Position numbers and translations under genes: made by a program. Of a stretch of 64,000 nucleotides of DNA, positions 1 through 9,251 are shown piece by piece. The stretch is taken from assembly GCA_963845735.1 (NCBI GenBank), contig CAWJTR010000011.1, positions 434,001-498,000 on the forward strand. The letters run 5' to 3'. Source of the DNA: AP-15 sp963845735. GTDB lineage: Bacteria; Pseudomonadota; Alphaproteobacteria; ATCC43930; CGMCC-115725. The notes beneath the pieces are model-generated. The model worked only from the letters and a program-made list of their open reading frames with translations. It was not told the origin of the DNA and did not search any database. The first letter of the stretch is position 1. Each line of letters opens with the position of its first letter.

Positions 1-779
1 ACCGCCTGTTCAAGTGCCTGGTTTTCGCCTGCTTGCTCGCCGATCGTCGACATCGCTAGCGCGAATGCGAACTGGACGTCGGCCATTCCCGAGGTGGACA
101 TTCCGGGCGGCGGTGAGCGCACAATCCGCTCCAGCCGGCGAGCGACGGGGCGCAGCGTTTCGACAAGGTATCTCCCCTGCTGATCGGTCACAGGGCTTAC
201 AGCGGCAAGGGCGATTGCCTGAAACTGCGCCGCGGCTGCTTCGCTGAAATCGTCCTTGAGGAGGCCAGCTTCGAAGCCGAAGGATTTCGGGGCGAAGCCC
301 TGCGAACGGTCAGCAGAGAGAAAATGGAGGTTTAGGGTTTCGCCTTTTGGCGGTAGGACTTCGCCAAATACAAGTACATCCGCGCTACGCCGGGTCAGCC
401 ATTTCCGCCCTGTCTTCGCCACCGCGTCCTCGGCAGCAGGCCCGGCGCCGCGAATTCTTAGAATACGACACGTCTGCACGCCCTCGATCGCGTTCTGACC
501 TTGGAACGCCCGCACGACAGCCTGAGTCAGCGTTCCACTGGCATCGTCGCGATCAAGCTTCGCAATGAGTATTCGGAATACATCTCTGGTGGGCTGCCGC
601 TTCCGGAATGGCCAGCGATCGGCGATCCACTCCCGCCCGATGCAGGAGATTTCCGCTCCTTTCGGAAGCACGTCACCAAGGATTGCGTCGAAGACGCCCC
701 GTAGATAGGCGGTGAGGGCCGCCGTCAATGCTGCGAGGATGATAGCCGTAAGGGCATTCTCGCGGAGCAAGCTCAGCAC
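1..779 (-). CDS. TPR-type membrane-anchored protein, 5' part only (runs off left edge)
   Basis: Reading the minus strand from 779 gives about 259 codons without a stop, continuing past the left edge. Residues about 9-27 form one hydrophobic segment (LTAIILAALTAALTAYL). Next comes a block with RILIAKLDRDD, a 60-residue spacer and the motif ADVLVFGEV. The visible end (ARRLERIVRSPPPGMS, then FALAMSTIGEQAGENQ) looks like the beginning of tetratricopeptide repeats. This layout matches a common alphaproteobacterial family of inner-membrane-anchored TPR proteins of unknown function (family knowledge). The frame stays open upstream of 779, so the GTG at 779 is only the most convenient start (TTG codons lie further up), and no good Shine-Dalgarno sequence is visible. 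A remnant of a second TPR protein lies at 58624-59110. Confidence 0.72.
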   Translation of the reverse strand, partial: MLSLLRENALTAIILAALTAALTAYLRGVFDAILGDVLPKGAEISCIGREWIADRWPFRKRQPTRDVFRILIAKLDRDDASGTLTQAVVRAFQGQNAIEGVQTCRILRIRGAGPAAEDAVAKTGRKWLTRRSADVLVFGEVLPPKGETLNLHFLSADRSQGFAPKSFGFEAGLLKDDFSEAAAAQFQAIALAAVSPVTDQQGRYLVETLRPVARRLERIVRSPPPGMSTSGMADVQFAFALAMSTIGEQAGENQALEQA

Positions 780-1006
780 ACAGCACGCCAGTGCGAAGTT
801 ATTCGAGCCTCGCTCGACTATCGCGCAGCGCGAGCGCCGGGACAAGGAAGCGGTGCCCACACCTCGCGCCAAAGGACGGTCCCGGCGTTCGTGCGACAAC
901 AAGGCGAACGCAATTTCGCCGCGCTTTGCCGTTATGATCCGTTCTCCAGGCCAAGGTGGAAGGCGCCGATGTTTGCCGTTTTTTGGATTTCCCGTTTATG
1001 CGAAAT

Positions 1007-1181
1007 AAATTCCCGGTTCGGCTCAAATAATTCCCGATTAGGGCCGAAAAAATTCCCGGTTCCATGCCACGGGAATTCGGTGGTAAGCGATTGATTTGGC
1101 AAACTTTTGCTCTGAACATTTCGCGCACATTCGCGAATTCAACGGGAATAACCGGGAATTACGGGAATTACGGGAATTTCG
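1007..1181. repeat. Cluster of AATTCCCGG-type repeats in both orientations
   Basis: Three copies of AATTCCCGG or AATTCCCGA lie between 1007 and 1063. Complementary copies (CGGGAATT) follow at about 1069-1078 and 1142-1181, the last three in tandem as ACGGGAATT units. The 480-base stretch from 780 to 1273 holds no convincing gene; the small open frames there are made of these repeats. Similar intergenic AATTCCCGG/CGGGAATT clusters occur in many Rhizobiales and Rhodospirillales genomes (recalled, not searched). The two orientations could fold into long imperfect hairpins. Function unknown. Confidence 0.6.
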
Positions 1182-1273
1182 TGCAACCCCTCCCGAGCCG
1201 TCCGGATCGGGGTTGCCGGGCGGCGCTCCGGCGGGGTTAAATCGGCGGGACGGACAGGATGGGGAGAGAGGCG

Positions 1274-2233
1274 ATGAACGACGCGACACCGTGGGTCGAT
1301 CCCGAGCTGTTGGCGGCGGGGGCATTGTTGCAGCGCAACGGCATGGTGGCGCCCGACCGCACCCAGGCGCCGCTCTCCGAGGTGCGCGCGGCGCAGGACC
1401 GCATCGGGGCGTTTCTCGGCGAGGGCTCGATCCCGCTGCGGCACGAGCGCGATCTGACCCTGCCCGGTCCGCACGGGCAGGTGCCGTGCCGGCTCTATCT
1501 GCCCGACGACGCCGAGCGCCCGCCCTTGCTGGTCTACGCGCATGGCGGCGGCTTTATGCAGGGCAGTCTACCCTCCTGGGACGCGATGCTGCGCGAACTG
1601 GTGCGCCAGTCGGGCGCCGCGGCACTGTCGGTCGACTACAAGCTCTCGCCCGAGCACCGCTTTCCGAAGGCGTTCGAGGAGATGGTGGCGGTGACCCGCC
1701 TCGCCGCGCGCGAGGGCGCCGGTCTCGGCATCGACCCGACCCGGCTCGCGGTCGGCGGCGATTCGGCCGGCGGCAATCTGGCGCTCGCCGCCGCCCTCGC
1801 CTTGCGCGACGAGGGCCTCAGCGCGCTGCGCTTCATGCTGCTGATCTACGGCGTCTATTCGGCCGACAGCGAAAGCCCGTCATGGCAGCGCTTTGGCAAG
1901 GGCGCCGGCCTGTCGCAGACCCAGATGCGCTGGATCTGGGAGACCTATCTCGAAAACCCGGCGCAGCAGAGCGACTGGCGCGCCGCGCCGATCCTCGGCA
2001 ACCTCAAGGGGCTGCCGCCGGCACATCTGATCGTCGGCAGCCTCGATCCGCTGCTCGACGACAGCCACCGCATGGCCGCGGCATTGAAAGCCGCCGGGGT
2101 GCCCCACTCCTTGAACGTCTATGACGGCATCAACCACGGCTTTATCCGCTACGGCCGGCTGATCGCCACCTCGCGCCGGGCGCTCGGCGACTGCGCCGCG
2201 GCACTGCGGCAAGGCCTCGCCACACCCGGCTGA
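1274..2233 (+). CDS. Alpha/beta hydrolase, hormone-sensitive-lipase (esterase IV) family
   Basis: A 319-residue esterase or lipase of the HSL family. The oxyanion-hole motif HGGG is at residues about 90-93, the nucleophile Ser164 sits in GGDSAGG, the acid is in GSLDPLLDD and the catalytic His is in GINHGF, so the whole triad is present. These are cytoplasmic carboxylesterases acting on short acyl esters; the substrate here is unknown. The start at 1274 is chosen over the ATG at 1259 because GGGGAGAGG lies just upstream of it. The next gene (multicopper oxidase) begins 25 bases downstream, so the two are probably co-transcribed. Confidence 0.9.
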   Translation: MNDATPWVDPELLAAGALLQRNGMVAPDRTQAPLSEVRAAQDRIGAFLGEGSIPLRHERDLTLPGPHGQVPCRLYLPDDAERPPLLVYAHGGGFMQGSLPSWDAMLRELVRQSGAAALSVDYKLSPEHRFPKAFEEMVAVTRLAAREGAGLGIDPTRLAVGGDSAGGNLALAAALALRDEGLSALRFMLLIYGVYSADSESPSWQRFGKGAGLSQTQMRWIWETYLENPAQQSDWRAAPILGNLKGLPPAHLIVGSLDPLLDDSHRMAAALKAAGVPHSLNVYDGINHGFIRYGRLIATSRRALGDCAAALRQGLATPG

Positions 2234-2258
2234 AACGCCGCCCGCGGAGAGGCCAGCC

Positions 2259-3743
2259 ATGCCGACACGCCGCGCCCTGTTGATGTCGGCCCTCGCCGCG
2301 GCGGCGATCCGGCCGGGAGCGACGCTGGCGGCGGGCGAACCCAATGCGGCGGCGCCGACGGTGCTGCGATTGGTGCGGCGCACGCTCGAGGTCAACGGCA
2401 AGCCGGCCTCGGTCTACGGGATCCGCCAGCCCGACGGCACCGAGGGCATCACCACCCATGTCGGCGACCGGTTCCGGGTGCGCGTCGAAAACGAGATCGG
2501 CAAGCCGAGCCTGATCCATTGGCACGGGCTCGCCCCGCCCTGGCAGCAGGATGGCGTGCCCGGCGTCTCGGGGCCGCCGATCCCGGCCGGCGGCAGCGCC
2601 GATTATGACTTTCCGCTGGCCTTCGGCGGCACCTTCTGGATGCACTCGCACCAGGGATTGCAGGAGCAGCTGCTGCTCGACGCGCCGCTGATCATCCGCG
2701 ATCAGCGCGACCGGCCGGGGCAGCAGGAAATCGTGCTGATGCTCAACGATTTCAGCTTTACCCCGCCCGAGGAAATCTTTGCCAATTTGAAAAAAGGCAG
2801 CAGCATGCCGGGGATGGGGAGCGCCGCCATGCCGGGCATGGCGAGCGGCGGCACGCCGATGCCGGCCAGCATGAAGGGCATGGGCGCCATGAAGGGCATG
2901 GCCGGGATGGCGCCGGCCGAAGCGTCGGAGGGACCGGACCTCAACGACGTCAAATACGACGCGTTTCTCGCCAACGACCGCACCCTGGCCGACCCCGAGG
3001 TGGTCAAGGTCGAGCCCGGCGCGCCGGTTTTGTTGCGGGTCATCAACGGCTCGTCGATGAGCGCCTACCATTTCGATCTCGGCCGGCTCGACGGAAGGCT
3101 GATCGCGGTCGACGGAACCCTGGTCGAGCCGATCATGGGTCGGCGGTTTCCGATCAACGTCGCGCAGCGGCTCGACATCGTGCTGACAATCCCGCGCGCC
3201 ACCGCGGCCTATCCCTTGCTCGCGACCGTCGAGGGCGAGCGCAACCGCACCGGCATCGTGCTCGCCGCCGGCAAGGCGCCGATCGCCCGCATCCCGGCAC
3301 AAGCAGCGATGGCAGCGCCGCCGATCACGATGGAATTGGAGAAGCGACTGCGCGCTGCCGAGCCGCTCAAGCCGCGCAAGCCCGACCGGGTCCACAACAT
3401 CGACCTGACCGGCGAGATGTCGAAATACATCTGGTCGATCAACGGCGTCGCCTGGAACCCGCAAGTGCCGCCGCTGCCGATCGCCAAGGGCGAACGCGTG
3501 GCGCTGGTCATGACCAACTCGACCGGGATGCCGCATCCGATGCACCTGCACGGGCATCGGTTCCAGGTCGTCGAGATCGCCGGCATGCCGCTGGCGGGCG
3601 CGGTGCGCGACACCGTCAGGGTGCCGCCGGGCCAGCGCGTGGTCGTCGTCTTCGACGCCGACAACCCCGGCACCTGGGCCTTTCACTGCCACATGCTCTA
3701 CCATATGGAAGCGGGCATGTTTCAGACCTTCCGCTACGTCTGA
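2259..3743 (+). CDS. Multicopper oxidase, Tat-exported, with a Met-rich insert
   Basis: A 494-residue periplasmic multicopper oxidase of the CueO/FtsP/CopA type. The N-terminus (MPTRRALLMSALAAAA) resembles a compact Tat signal with a twin-Arg. All four copper-ligand blocks are visible: HWHGL near residue 87, WMHSH near 127, HPMHLHGH near 427, and HCHMLYHMEAGM near the C-terminus, supplying type 1, 2 and 3 ligands. Residues about 182-216 are packed with Met and Gly (repeats of MPGM and MKGM), like the Cu(I)-binding methionine-rich segment of CueO. The likely role is oxidation of Cu(I) or phenolics for copper tolerance (family knowledge); no copper regulator or ATPase is adjacent. Confidence 0.93.
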   Translation: MPTRRALLMSALAAAAIRPGATLAAGEPNAAAPTVLRLVRRTLEVNGKPASVYGIRQPDGTEGITTHVGDRFRVRVENEIGKPSLIHWHGLAPPWQQDGVPGVSGPPIPAGGSADYDFPLAFGGTFWMHSHQGLQEQLLLDAPLIIRDQRDRPGQQEIVLMLNDFSFTPPEEIFANLKKGSSMPGMGSAAMPGMASGGTPMPASMKGMGAMKGMAGMAPAEASEGPDLNDVKYDAFLANDRTLADPEVVKVEPGAPVLLRVINGSSMSAYHFDLGRLDGRLIAVDGTLVEPIMGRRFPINVAQRLDIVLTIPRATAAYPLLATVEGERNRTGIVLAAGKAPIARIPAQAAMAAPPITMELEKRLRAAEPLKPRKPDRVHNIDLTGEMSKYIWSINGVAWNPQVPPLPIAKGERVALVMTNSTGMPHPMHLHGHRFQVVEIAGMPLAGAVRDTVRVPPGQRVVVVFDADNPGTWAFHCHMLYHMEAGMFQTFRYV

Positions 3744-3799
3744 CGCCGACGACGGCACCGTCCGCAGCCACAGGAGGAAAGCCATGCCGCTGCCGCAAG

Positions 3800-5132
3800 T
3801 CAGGCGGGGCGCGGCAGCTTTACCCTCGCCACCAGGATTGCGGACAAACTGAACCAAAGCGCGGCGATTGCGAACGCCAGCGCATAGGCGAAGCGCGCCG
3901 AGACCGCCAGCCTGGCGCCGGTGATGATCCAGCCGGTCAAGGCCGGCCCGAGGATTTGCGGCAATACCAGCGCCACGTGCCAGATGCCCATGTCCTTGCC
4001 GGCGGTCTCGCTGCGCGGCAACACCTTCAGCGCCAGCGCCCAGTCGACCGCCTGATAGGCGCCCCAGCCGGCGAAATAGACGAGAAAGACCGGCGCCGCC
4101 AGGCCGACATGCGGATTGAAGGCGATCAGCACATAAGCGAGCGCCGCCAGCAGCCATCATCCAGCTGGTGGCCTTGACGATGGCGACGATCCCATAGCGG
4201 TCGGCGAGCCGCGCGGCGACCAGGCTCGCCGGGATCCCCAGCATTGCGCCGAGGCCGAGCAGCATCGGCAGAACCTTGCCGGGCTCGGCCACGCCGATGA
4301 CGTCATGGAGATAGTATAAGAGAAAGGTCATGACCGACCACACGCGAGCGAGATTGGCGAAGAGCCGGGTGATCAGCACCCGATAGAAATTGCGGTGCGC
4401 GCCGGGGCTGAGCCAGAACGAGCGCAGGAACGGCCCGAGTTCGAACGGGCGGCCGGCGCCGGCGGTCGCCGGCGGTTCGTGCACGCCTCTCAGGGTCAGC
4501 CCCAGGCAGGCGAGGTTGACGGCGACGAGCGCGGCGATCGAAGCGCCGGGCCGGCCGTGAACATAGAGCACGACGGCAATCCCGTTGCCGGTGAAGGTGC
4601 CGAGTATGCTCATGATGTTCATCCAGGCGCTGGCGGAGGCCTGATCGTCTTCGGGCACGACATCGGGAATGAGGCCGGCGTAGGGACCGCACGCCCAGTT
4701 CCACCAAAACTGCAAATTCAGGATGGCGAGTAAGTAAAGAAAGACGCTGCTGCCCGGGCCGAACGGCACGAGGAATGCCAAGCCGACACAAGTACCGATC
4801 ATGCCGGTGATCAAAAACGGGCGACGCCGGCCCTTCATGCCGCGCGCCCGGTCTGACAACGCGCCCGCCAACGGCGCCATGATCAGCGCCATCAGGGCGC
4901 CGATTGCCAGGATCGAGCCGGCGATGCCCTCCTTTGCGGCAGCGTCGGGTCCGAGGATCGACGCGACCTGGTCCGGCACGATGACCGGCACCACGGTCAG
5001 CCAATTGGCGAACAGCGCGAACCACAGCAGCGACACCGTGATCTGGCCCGACAGCGGCAGCCGGCCGGCTCCCCGGCGGAACGCCGGTTGTTGCCGCGCC
5101 GGAGCGGCAGCGGCCCCGGACCCGTCGATCAT
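3800..5132 (-). CDS. MFS transporter, frameshifted near 4150
   Basis: Starting at the ATG at 5132 (MIDGSGAAAAP), one frame encodes about 330 residues with repeated hydrophobic helices and an MFS loop motif (ALSDRARGMKGRRRP). It loses the frame near 4145-4160; the next frame carries the last helices and ends at 3800 with VARVKLPRPA. Joined, they give about 443 residues, the usual MFS length with about 12 membrane segments. The segment WWNWACGPYAGLIPDVVP is typical of a sugar/SLC45-like MFS branch (tentative). The gene converges with the multicopper oxidase. The single break is more likely a sequence error than true decay, since both halves are well conserved. Confidence 0.82.
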
Positions 5133-5255
5133 GTTCCCTCCCCCGCGCAAGCCTCGGCACAGGATGCCCCATTCCTCAACATCTGTGAAACATCCTGGCG
5201 CGCGGTCGCCGAGTCGGGGCAAGCTTTCGCTTTGATCCGAATCGGAGAGCAGGCG

Positions 5256-6230
5256 ATGAAGGCGGTGGTGTGCGAGGCGTTCGGCGGTCCCGAGGTGCTG
5301 GCGCTGCGCGAGGTGCCCGACCCGCCGCCGCCGGGCCCGGGCGAAGTGCAAGTACGGGTCCGGGCGCGCGGCGTCCAATATGTCGACGTATTGATGTTGG
5401 CCGGGAAGTATCAGTTCCGTCCCGAACCCCCTTTCGTGCCCGGCAACGAGGGGGCGGGAGAAGTCGTCGCGGTGGGGCCCGATGTGACCCGGTTCAAAAT
5501 CGGCGATCCGGTGATGAGCCGGCAGCGGCTCGGCGCCTTCGCCGAGTTGGGCAATGCCAAGGCCGTGGATTGCGACCCGGTGCCGGCGGGGCTGAGCCTC
5601 GACGAGGCAGCGGTGTTTCGCGGCGCCTACACCACTGCCTATCATGCGCTATTGCAGCGCGGCCGGCTCAAAGCGGGCGACCGGGTGCTGATCCATGGCG
5701 CCGCCGGCGGGATCGGCCTGCCGGCGATCCAGATCGCCAAGCTTTACGGCGCCGAGGTCATCGCCACCGCCAGCACCGACGAAAAACGCGCGGTTTGCCT
5801 CGCCGAGGGCGCCGACCATGCGATCCCCTATCATGGCGGTTTTCGCGACAAGGTCATGGAGCTGACCCAAGGCCGCGGCGTCGACATCATCTACGATCCG
5901 GTCAACGGCCCGACATTCGAGGAATCCTTGCGCTGCCTCGCCTGGAGCGGGCGCATCCTGATCCTCGGCTTTCTCGGCGGGCCGCCGGCGCTGGCCCGCA
6001 CCAACTACTTGTTGATCAAGGGAATCGAGGCGATCGGCGTGCGCATCGGCGGTCTGAACGAGAACCACCCGGAAATCGCCGCCGCCAACACCAGGGCGCT
6101 GCTCGAACTCGCCGCGCAGGGCAAGCTCAAACCCCGCATCTGGCGCCGCTATCCCTTGGCCCAGGCGGCCGACGCGGTGCAGGCGCTGATCGATCGCGCG
6201 GTCATCGGCAAGGCGGTGCTCGTCGGCTGA
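5256..6230 (+). CDS. NADPH:quinone oxidoreductase-like zinc-independent alcohol dehydrogenase
   Basis: A 324-residue medium-chain dehydrogenase/reductase of the quinone oxidoreductase (QOR) group. The GroES-like domain is N-terminal (MKAVVCEAFGGPEVL, VPGNEGAGEV) and the Rossmann domain carries AAGGIGLPAIQIAKL. The catalytic-zinc Cys ligands are absent, as in quinone reductases, which transfer hydride from NADPH to quinones or enones. The start at 5256 has GGAGAGC upstream and begins exactly at the family N-terminus. It is divergent from the MFS gene; the 123-base gap between them must hold both promoters. Substrate unknown. Confidence 0.9.
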   Translation: MKAVVCEAFGGPEVLALREVPDPPPPGPGEVQVRVRARGVQYVDVLMLAGKYQFRPEPPFVPGNEGAGEVVAVGPDVTRFKIGDPVMSRQRLGAFAELGNAKAVDCDPVPAGLSLDEAAVFRGAYTTAYHALLQRGRLKAGDRVLIHGAAGGIGLPAIQIAKLYGAEVIATASTDEKRAVCLAEGADHAIPYHGGFRDKVMELTQGRGVDIIYDPVNGPTFEESLRCLAWSGRILILGFLGGPPALARTNYLLIKGIEAIGVRIGGLNENHPEIAAANTRALLELAAQGKLKPRIWRRYPLAQAADAVQALIDRAVIGKAVLVG

Positions 6231-6268
6231 CCGGCCGGCAGCGGGCGAAGCCGCCGCGCCCCCTCCTC

Positions 6269-7903
6269 TTAGACGGACGGGGGCGACCGAAGGACGGGAG
6301 CATACCGTCCTGGGGCGAGGATGCCCTCCGGATCGAGCGCCGATTTTACCGCGGCGACCATTTCCCAGCAGGGCGCCGCGGAATCAGTCAGCCAATTCAT
6401 AGAACCGATGCCCAAGCGGTATGGCAGAAAGCCCTCTCTCCGACCAGCCTCCAGGAGCGCCTGATAGCACGATTGGGCATTGGCGATCTGCTTCGGGTCC
6501 CGGCGATCGAACAGCAGCGGCACCGAACTGTCGAAGCATCGGTCGGACAAACTGGTCAGCGTGATCAGCGGTTCGATCCGATGGGAAGCGCAGATATCGG
6601 CCACCATGCCGACATACCGCCGGACCCGGTTGGGGTTCATCGGGACAAGAGGAGGGTACCAGATCAGCCCACAGCCGTCACGCGCCGGATCCATCTCGCC
6701 GCCGAGGTCAGGCAGTCGCGACGCTCTCCAATAAGCTAGCGGCAGAGCAATCCGGCTGGGCTTGCCCATGATCAATTGCATCGCTGCATCAAGCGCTCCT
6801 GCCCTTCGCGCGAGGCGACCGCGGCGCAAATGCGGAATGCGGTGGAGCAAGCGGTTTAGACGCGCGACGCGACCGGGACTGAGGAAAACCAGACTGCTCA
6901 CCGCCGGCCCAAGGAGCCTGCGGACAGTGCGACGCGCCGCTTTGACGATTTCGGCCTCGCCGTAAAGCGCCCCCAACCCGGTCCAAGCGGTCATCCGATA
7001 TTCTTTGGCCAGCCTGGCAATGAATTCGGCCGGAAGTATCCCGTCCGGACCGATTTCGGATTGGGGGTAGGGTTCCATCATGGCTAGCATGCGCCGCGTG
7101 TTCATCAGGTTGATCGAGCCGGTTACGCCGCCCAAGCTCTTCAGCACCCGCTGGACCGCGCCAACTGCCGGCTCGAGACCGGTATCCTGCCCCACCCCGA
7201 AAAAGAACGCCTCGGTCCGCTCGGGTCGCGCGGCAAGGGCGATCGTCATCCGGGTGACGACGGCAAAGTTGCCTTGGGCGAAAAGTCCGTCGAGATACGG
7301 GCCGACGCCCCATTTGAAGGCCTGATCGACCCCTGCGCCGCCCAACTCGCTTAGGGCCGACCGGTAGATGCGGCCGTTTGGCAGGACCGCCTCAAGGGCA
7401 GTGACAGCGGCGAAATGATCGGCATAAGGGGTGATCCCGTAGCCACGCTCCAGCGCGTTGCCGACCAAGCTGCAATCGGGCCCGGCTCCGGTCACGGGAA
7501 CCAGAAAGGGGAACGCGTTGCGGGCGAGATAGTCGTGCAGTCCTTGCTGGGTGACGCCGGGCTCGACTGTCACCAAACCCAATTCGGCATCCATTCCGAC
7601 GATCCGGTCGAGGCCGGACAGGTCGAGGACGACGCAGCCGTCGGTCACCGGCAGAGAGCTGCCGTATCCCCAGTTATGGCCGGTGCTGATCGGGTAAAGC
7701 GGGATGCCGTGGCGCCTAGCGATGTCGACGATGCCGACGATCTCCTCCACATCGCGCGGAAGCAGAGCCGCCGGGATCGCACGCTCGACGCCGGTCGTAC
7801 AGATGCCGTAGCGCTGCTGTGCCAACGCGCCTTCGAGCACGCCCGCCGGACCGATCCGGGCGCGCCACTCCCGCATCGCCAGAGGCAGTTTTTCGGTATC
7901 CAT
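6269..7903 (-). CDS. FAD-linked oxidase, 4-cresol dehydrogenase / vanillyl-alcohol oxidase type
   Basis: A 544-residue flavoprotein with an N-terminal PCMH-type FAD-binding domain: PISTGHNWGYGSS near residue 75, then VEPGVTQQGLHDYL and the signature NALERGYGITPYADHF near 155. That signature is shared with PchF, the flavoprotein subunit of 4-cresol dehydrogenase. The C-terminal half corresponds to the cap/substrate domain. The enzyme probably oxidises a para-substituted phenol or another alcohol. No cytochrome subunit (PchC) gene is adjacent, so an oxidase or another electron acceptor is possible. It is convergent with the QOR gene and stands alone. Confidence 0.85.
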   Translation of the reverse strand: MDTEKLPLAMREWRARIGPAGVLEGALAQQRYGICTTGVERAIPAALLPRDVEEIVGIVDIARRHGIPLYPISTGHNWGYGSSLPVTDGCVVLDLSGLDRIVGMDAELGLVTVEPGVTQQGLHDYLARNAFPFLVPVTGAGPDCSLVGNALERGYGITPYADHFAAVTALEAVLPNGRIYRSALSELGGAGVDQAFKWGVGPYLDGLFAQGNFAVVTRMTIALAARPERTEAFFFGVGQDTGLEPAVGAVQRVLKSLGGVTGSINLMNTRRMLAMMEPYPQSEIGPDGILPAEFIARLAKEYRMTAWTGLGALYGEAEIVKAARRTVRRLLGPAVSSLVFLSPGRVARLNRLLHRIPHLRRGRLARRAGALDAAMQLIMGKPSRIALPLAYWRASRLPDLGGEMDPARDGCGLIWYPPLVPMNPNRVRRYVGMVADICASHRIEPLITLTSLSDRCFDSSVPLLFDRRDPKQIANAQSCYQALLEAGRREGFLPYRLGIGSMNWLTDSAAPCWEMVAAVKSALDPEGILAPGRYAPVLRSPPSV

Positions 7904-8140
7904 TCGGCGCTCAATCGGCCGTTACCGTGATCGTCGGATAATTTTACATCAGCCAGCGCCCACTTGGCTTGCGGAGGCGGGCAGGGCGATCGGACAGATG
8001 TCCGAGCGAGATCACGCCAACATTGAATACGACAATGCTAATAAACGGTTAGAAGGGCTGCTGCGGCGAAACGCCACACTCCTGACGGCACCTTTGTCTG
8101 TGGCGTCACCTGCAAGAAAAGCCGACAACGGCGGTGCCGA

Positions 8141-9086
8141 TTACCCTCCGCTACGCCCGTGCCGCCGCGCCCAAGCTCCGAAAGCCAACAAAGCCGTTCC
8201 CAGCAGCGCCAGCGAGGCCGGCTCCGGCACGGGTGCAGTGCGCGCCGGGTCGCTGCTGGCGAGACCGACGATGTCGGTTCCGCTGACGCTCCATGCCGTA
8301 GCGCCTCCGTGGGCAAAACTATTGGTCAGCCGAATGTCCGGCGTATCAGGTAGCGGATCGTTATTCGGATCTAAGGTGAAGAAATTGGTATTCAATGCCG
8401 CAGTCCAAGCACCGACATCACTCGCATCAACCGAAAGATAACTTTGGGCAGTACCGTCGGTAGTGACGGGATTAACTGGCGTTACAATCGTTGTCGTAGT
8501 ATCAGCAGCGCCGTTAGCCCCGTAGACAAAGTCGAGCTGCGCCAGGAACGTACAGGTTGCGGTATTTCCCCCAGCACAGGTGAAACCGGTGTATTGATTT
8601 TGGGCGGTCCGCTTTGCGAGAATTCGCGGCGCTGGCCAACTGGGTGCTGTAGTTCTGATTGCTGCCGGTGAAGCCATAAAGATCAAGTACGCCGCCGGAG
8701 GCTAACGATGGGTTACCGACCGTATTGAGGTGCACCCCATAAAAGATACCCAAAATCTGCTCACCGCCGTTCTGACCGTTGGTGAAGTAAAATGGTCCGC
8801 CGCCGGTAACATCCGAGCCAACTGGACTCTGGATAGTGCCTCCCTGGATTGAGGCAACTTCCACAATTCCCCAGTTCCCTTCGGTCCCACTGGCGTTTAC
8901 TGCCGGGTATGGGCTGGCGTTGTGCGGGCCGGTGATATCGTTGTTCCCGGCGATCTGCTCGGCATCGTCGAGATGGATGTAGATAGGCCCGCTCGGCGGA
9001 CCAGGGAAAGGGGTCGCACTGGCCAATCCGCTTGCGGCAAGCCAGGCGGTAATCAATGCCGTCCCTGCCGCCAGATGCTGTCTCAT
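8141..9086 (-). CDS. PEP-CTERM sorted secreted protein, frameshifted near 8630
   Basis: The N-terminus at 9086 (MRQHLAAGTALITAW) is a signal peptide ending near ASA. A low-complexity Asn/Gly/Thr-rich secreted domain follows, and the C-terminus has a PEP-CTERM sorting tag: VPEPASLALLGTALLAFGAW then ARRHGR. The tag consists of a Pro-Glu-Pro motif, one membrane segment and an Arg cluster, and is cleaved by an exosortase for envelope or extracellular anchoring (family knowledge). Frames change once near 8625-8635, so the product is about 314 residues after correction. No exosortase gene is seen in the window. A second PEP-CTERM protein is at 13087-13788. Confidence 0.85.
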
Positions 9087-9251
9087 TCTCGTCTCCTGGA
9101 AAACGGCATTTACCATTCTGCGAAGTGCGAAGCATGTTTCGTGCCACCAATGACCCCAAACCGAAAATATTATTGTCTTCAATTATTTGATGGATTCGTC
9201 TCGGCAAGGACCCACCGCCGTCAAGAGCGATTTGTAAATTTTCCCGACGGT

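Noticed and set aside
2142..5645. 1167-residue minus-strand open frame
   Set aside because: It is mostly antisense to the multicopper oxidase and the quinone oxidoreductase; only its central part (from 5132 to about 4150) is the genuine MFS gene.
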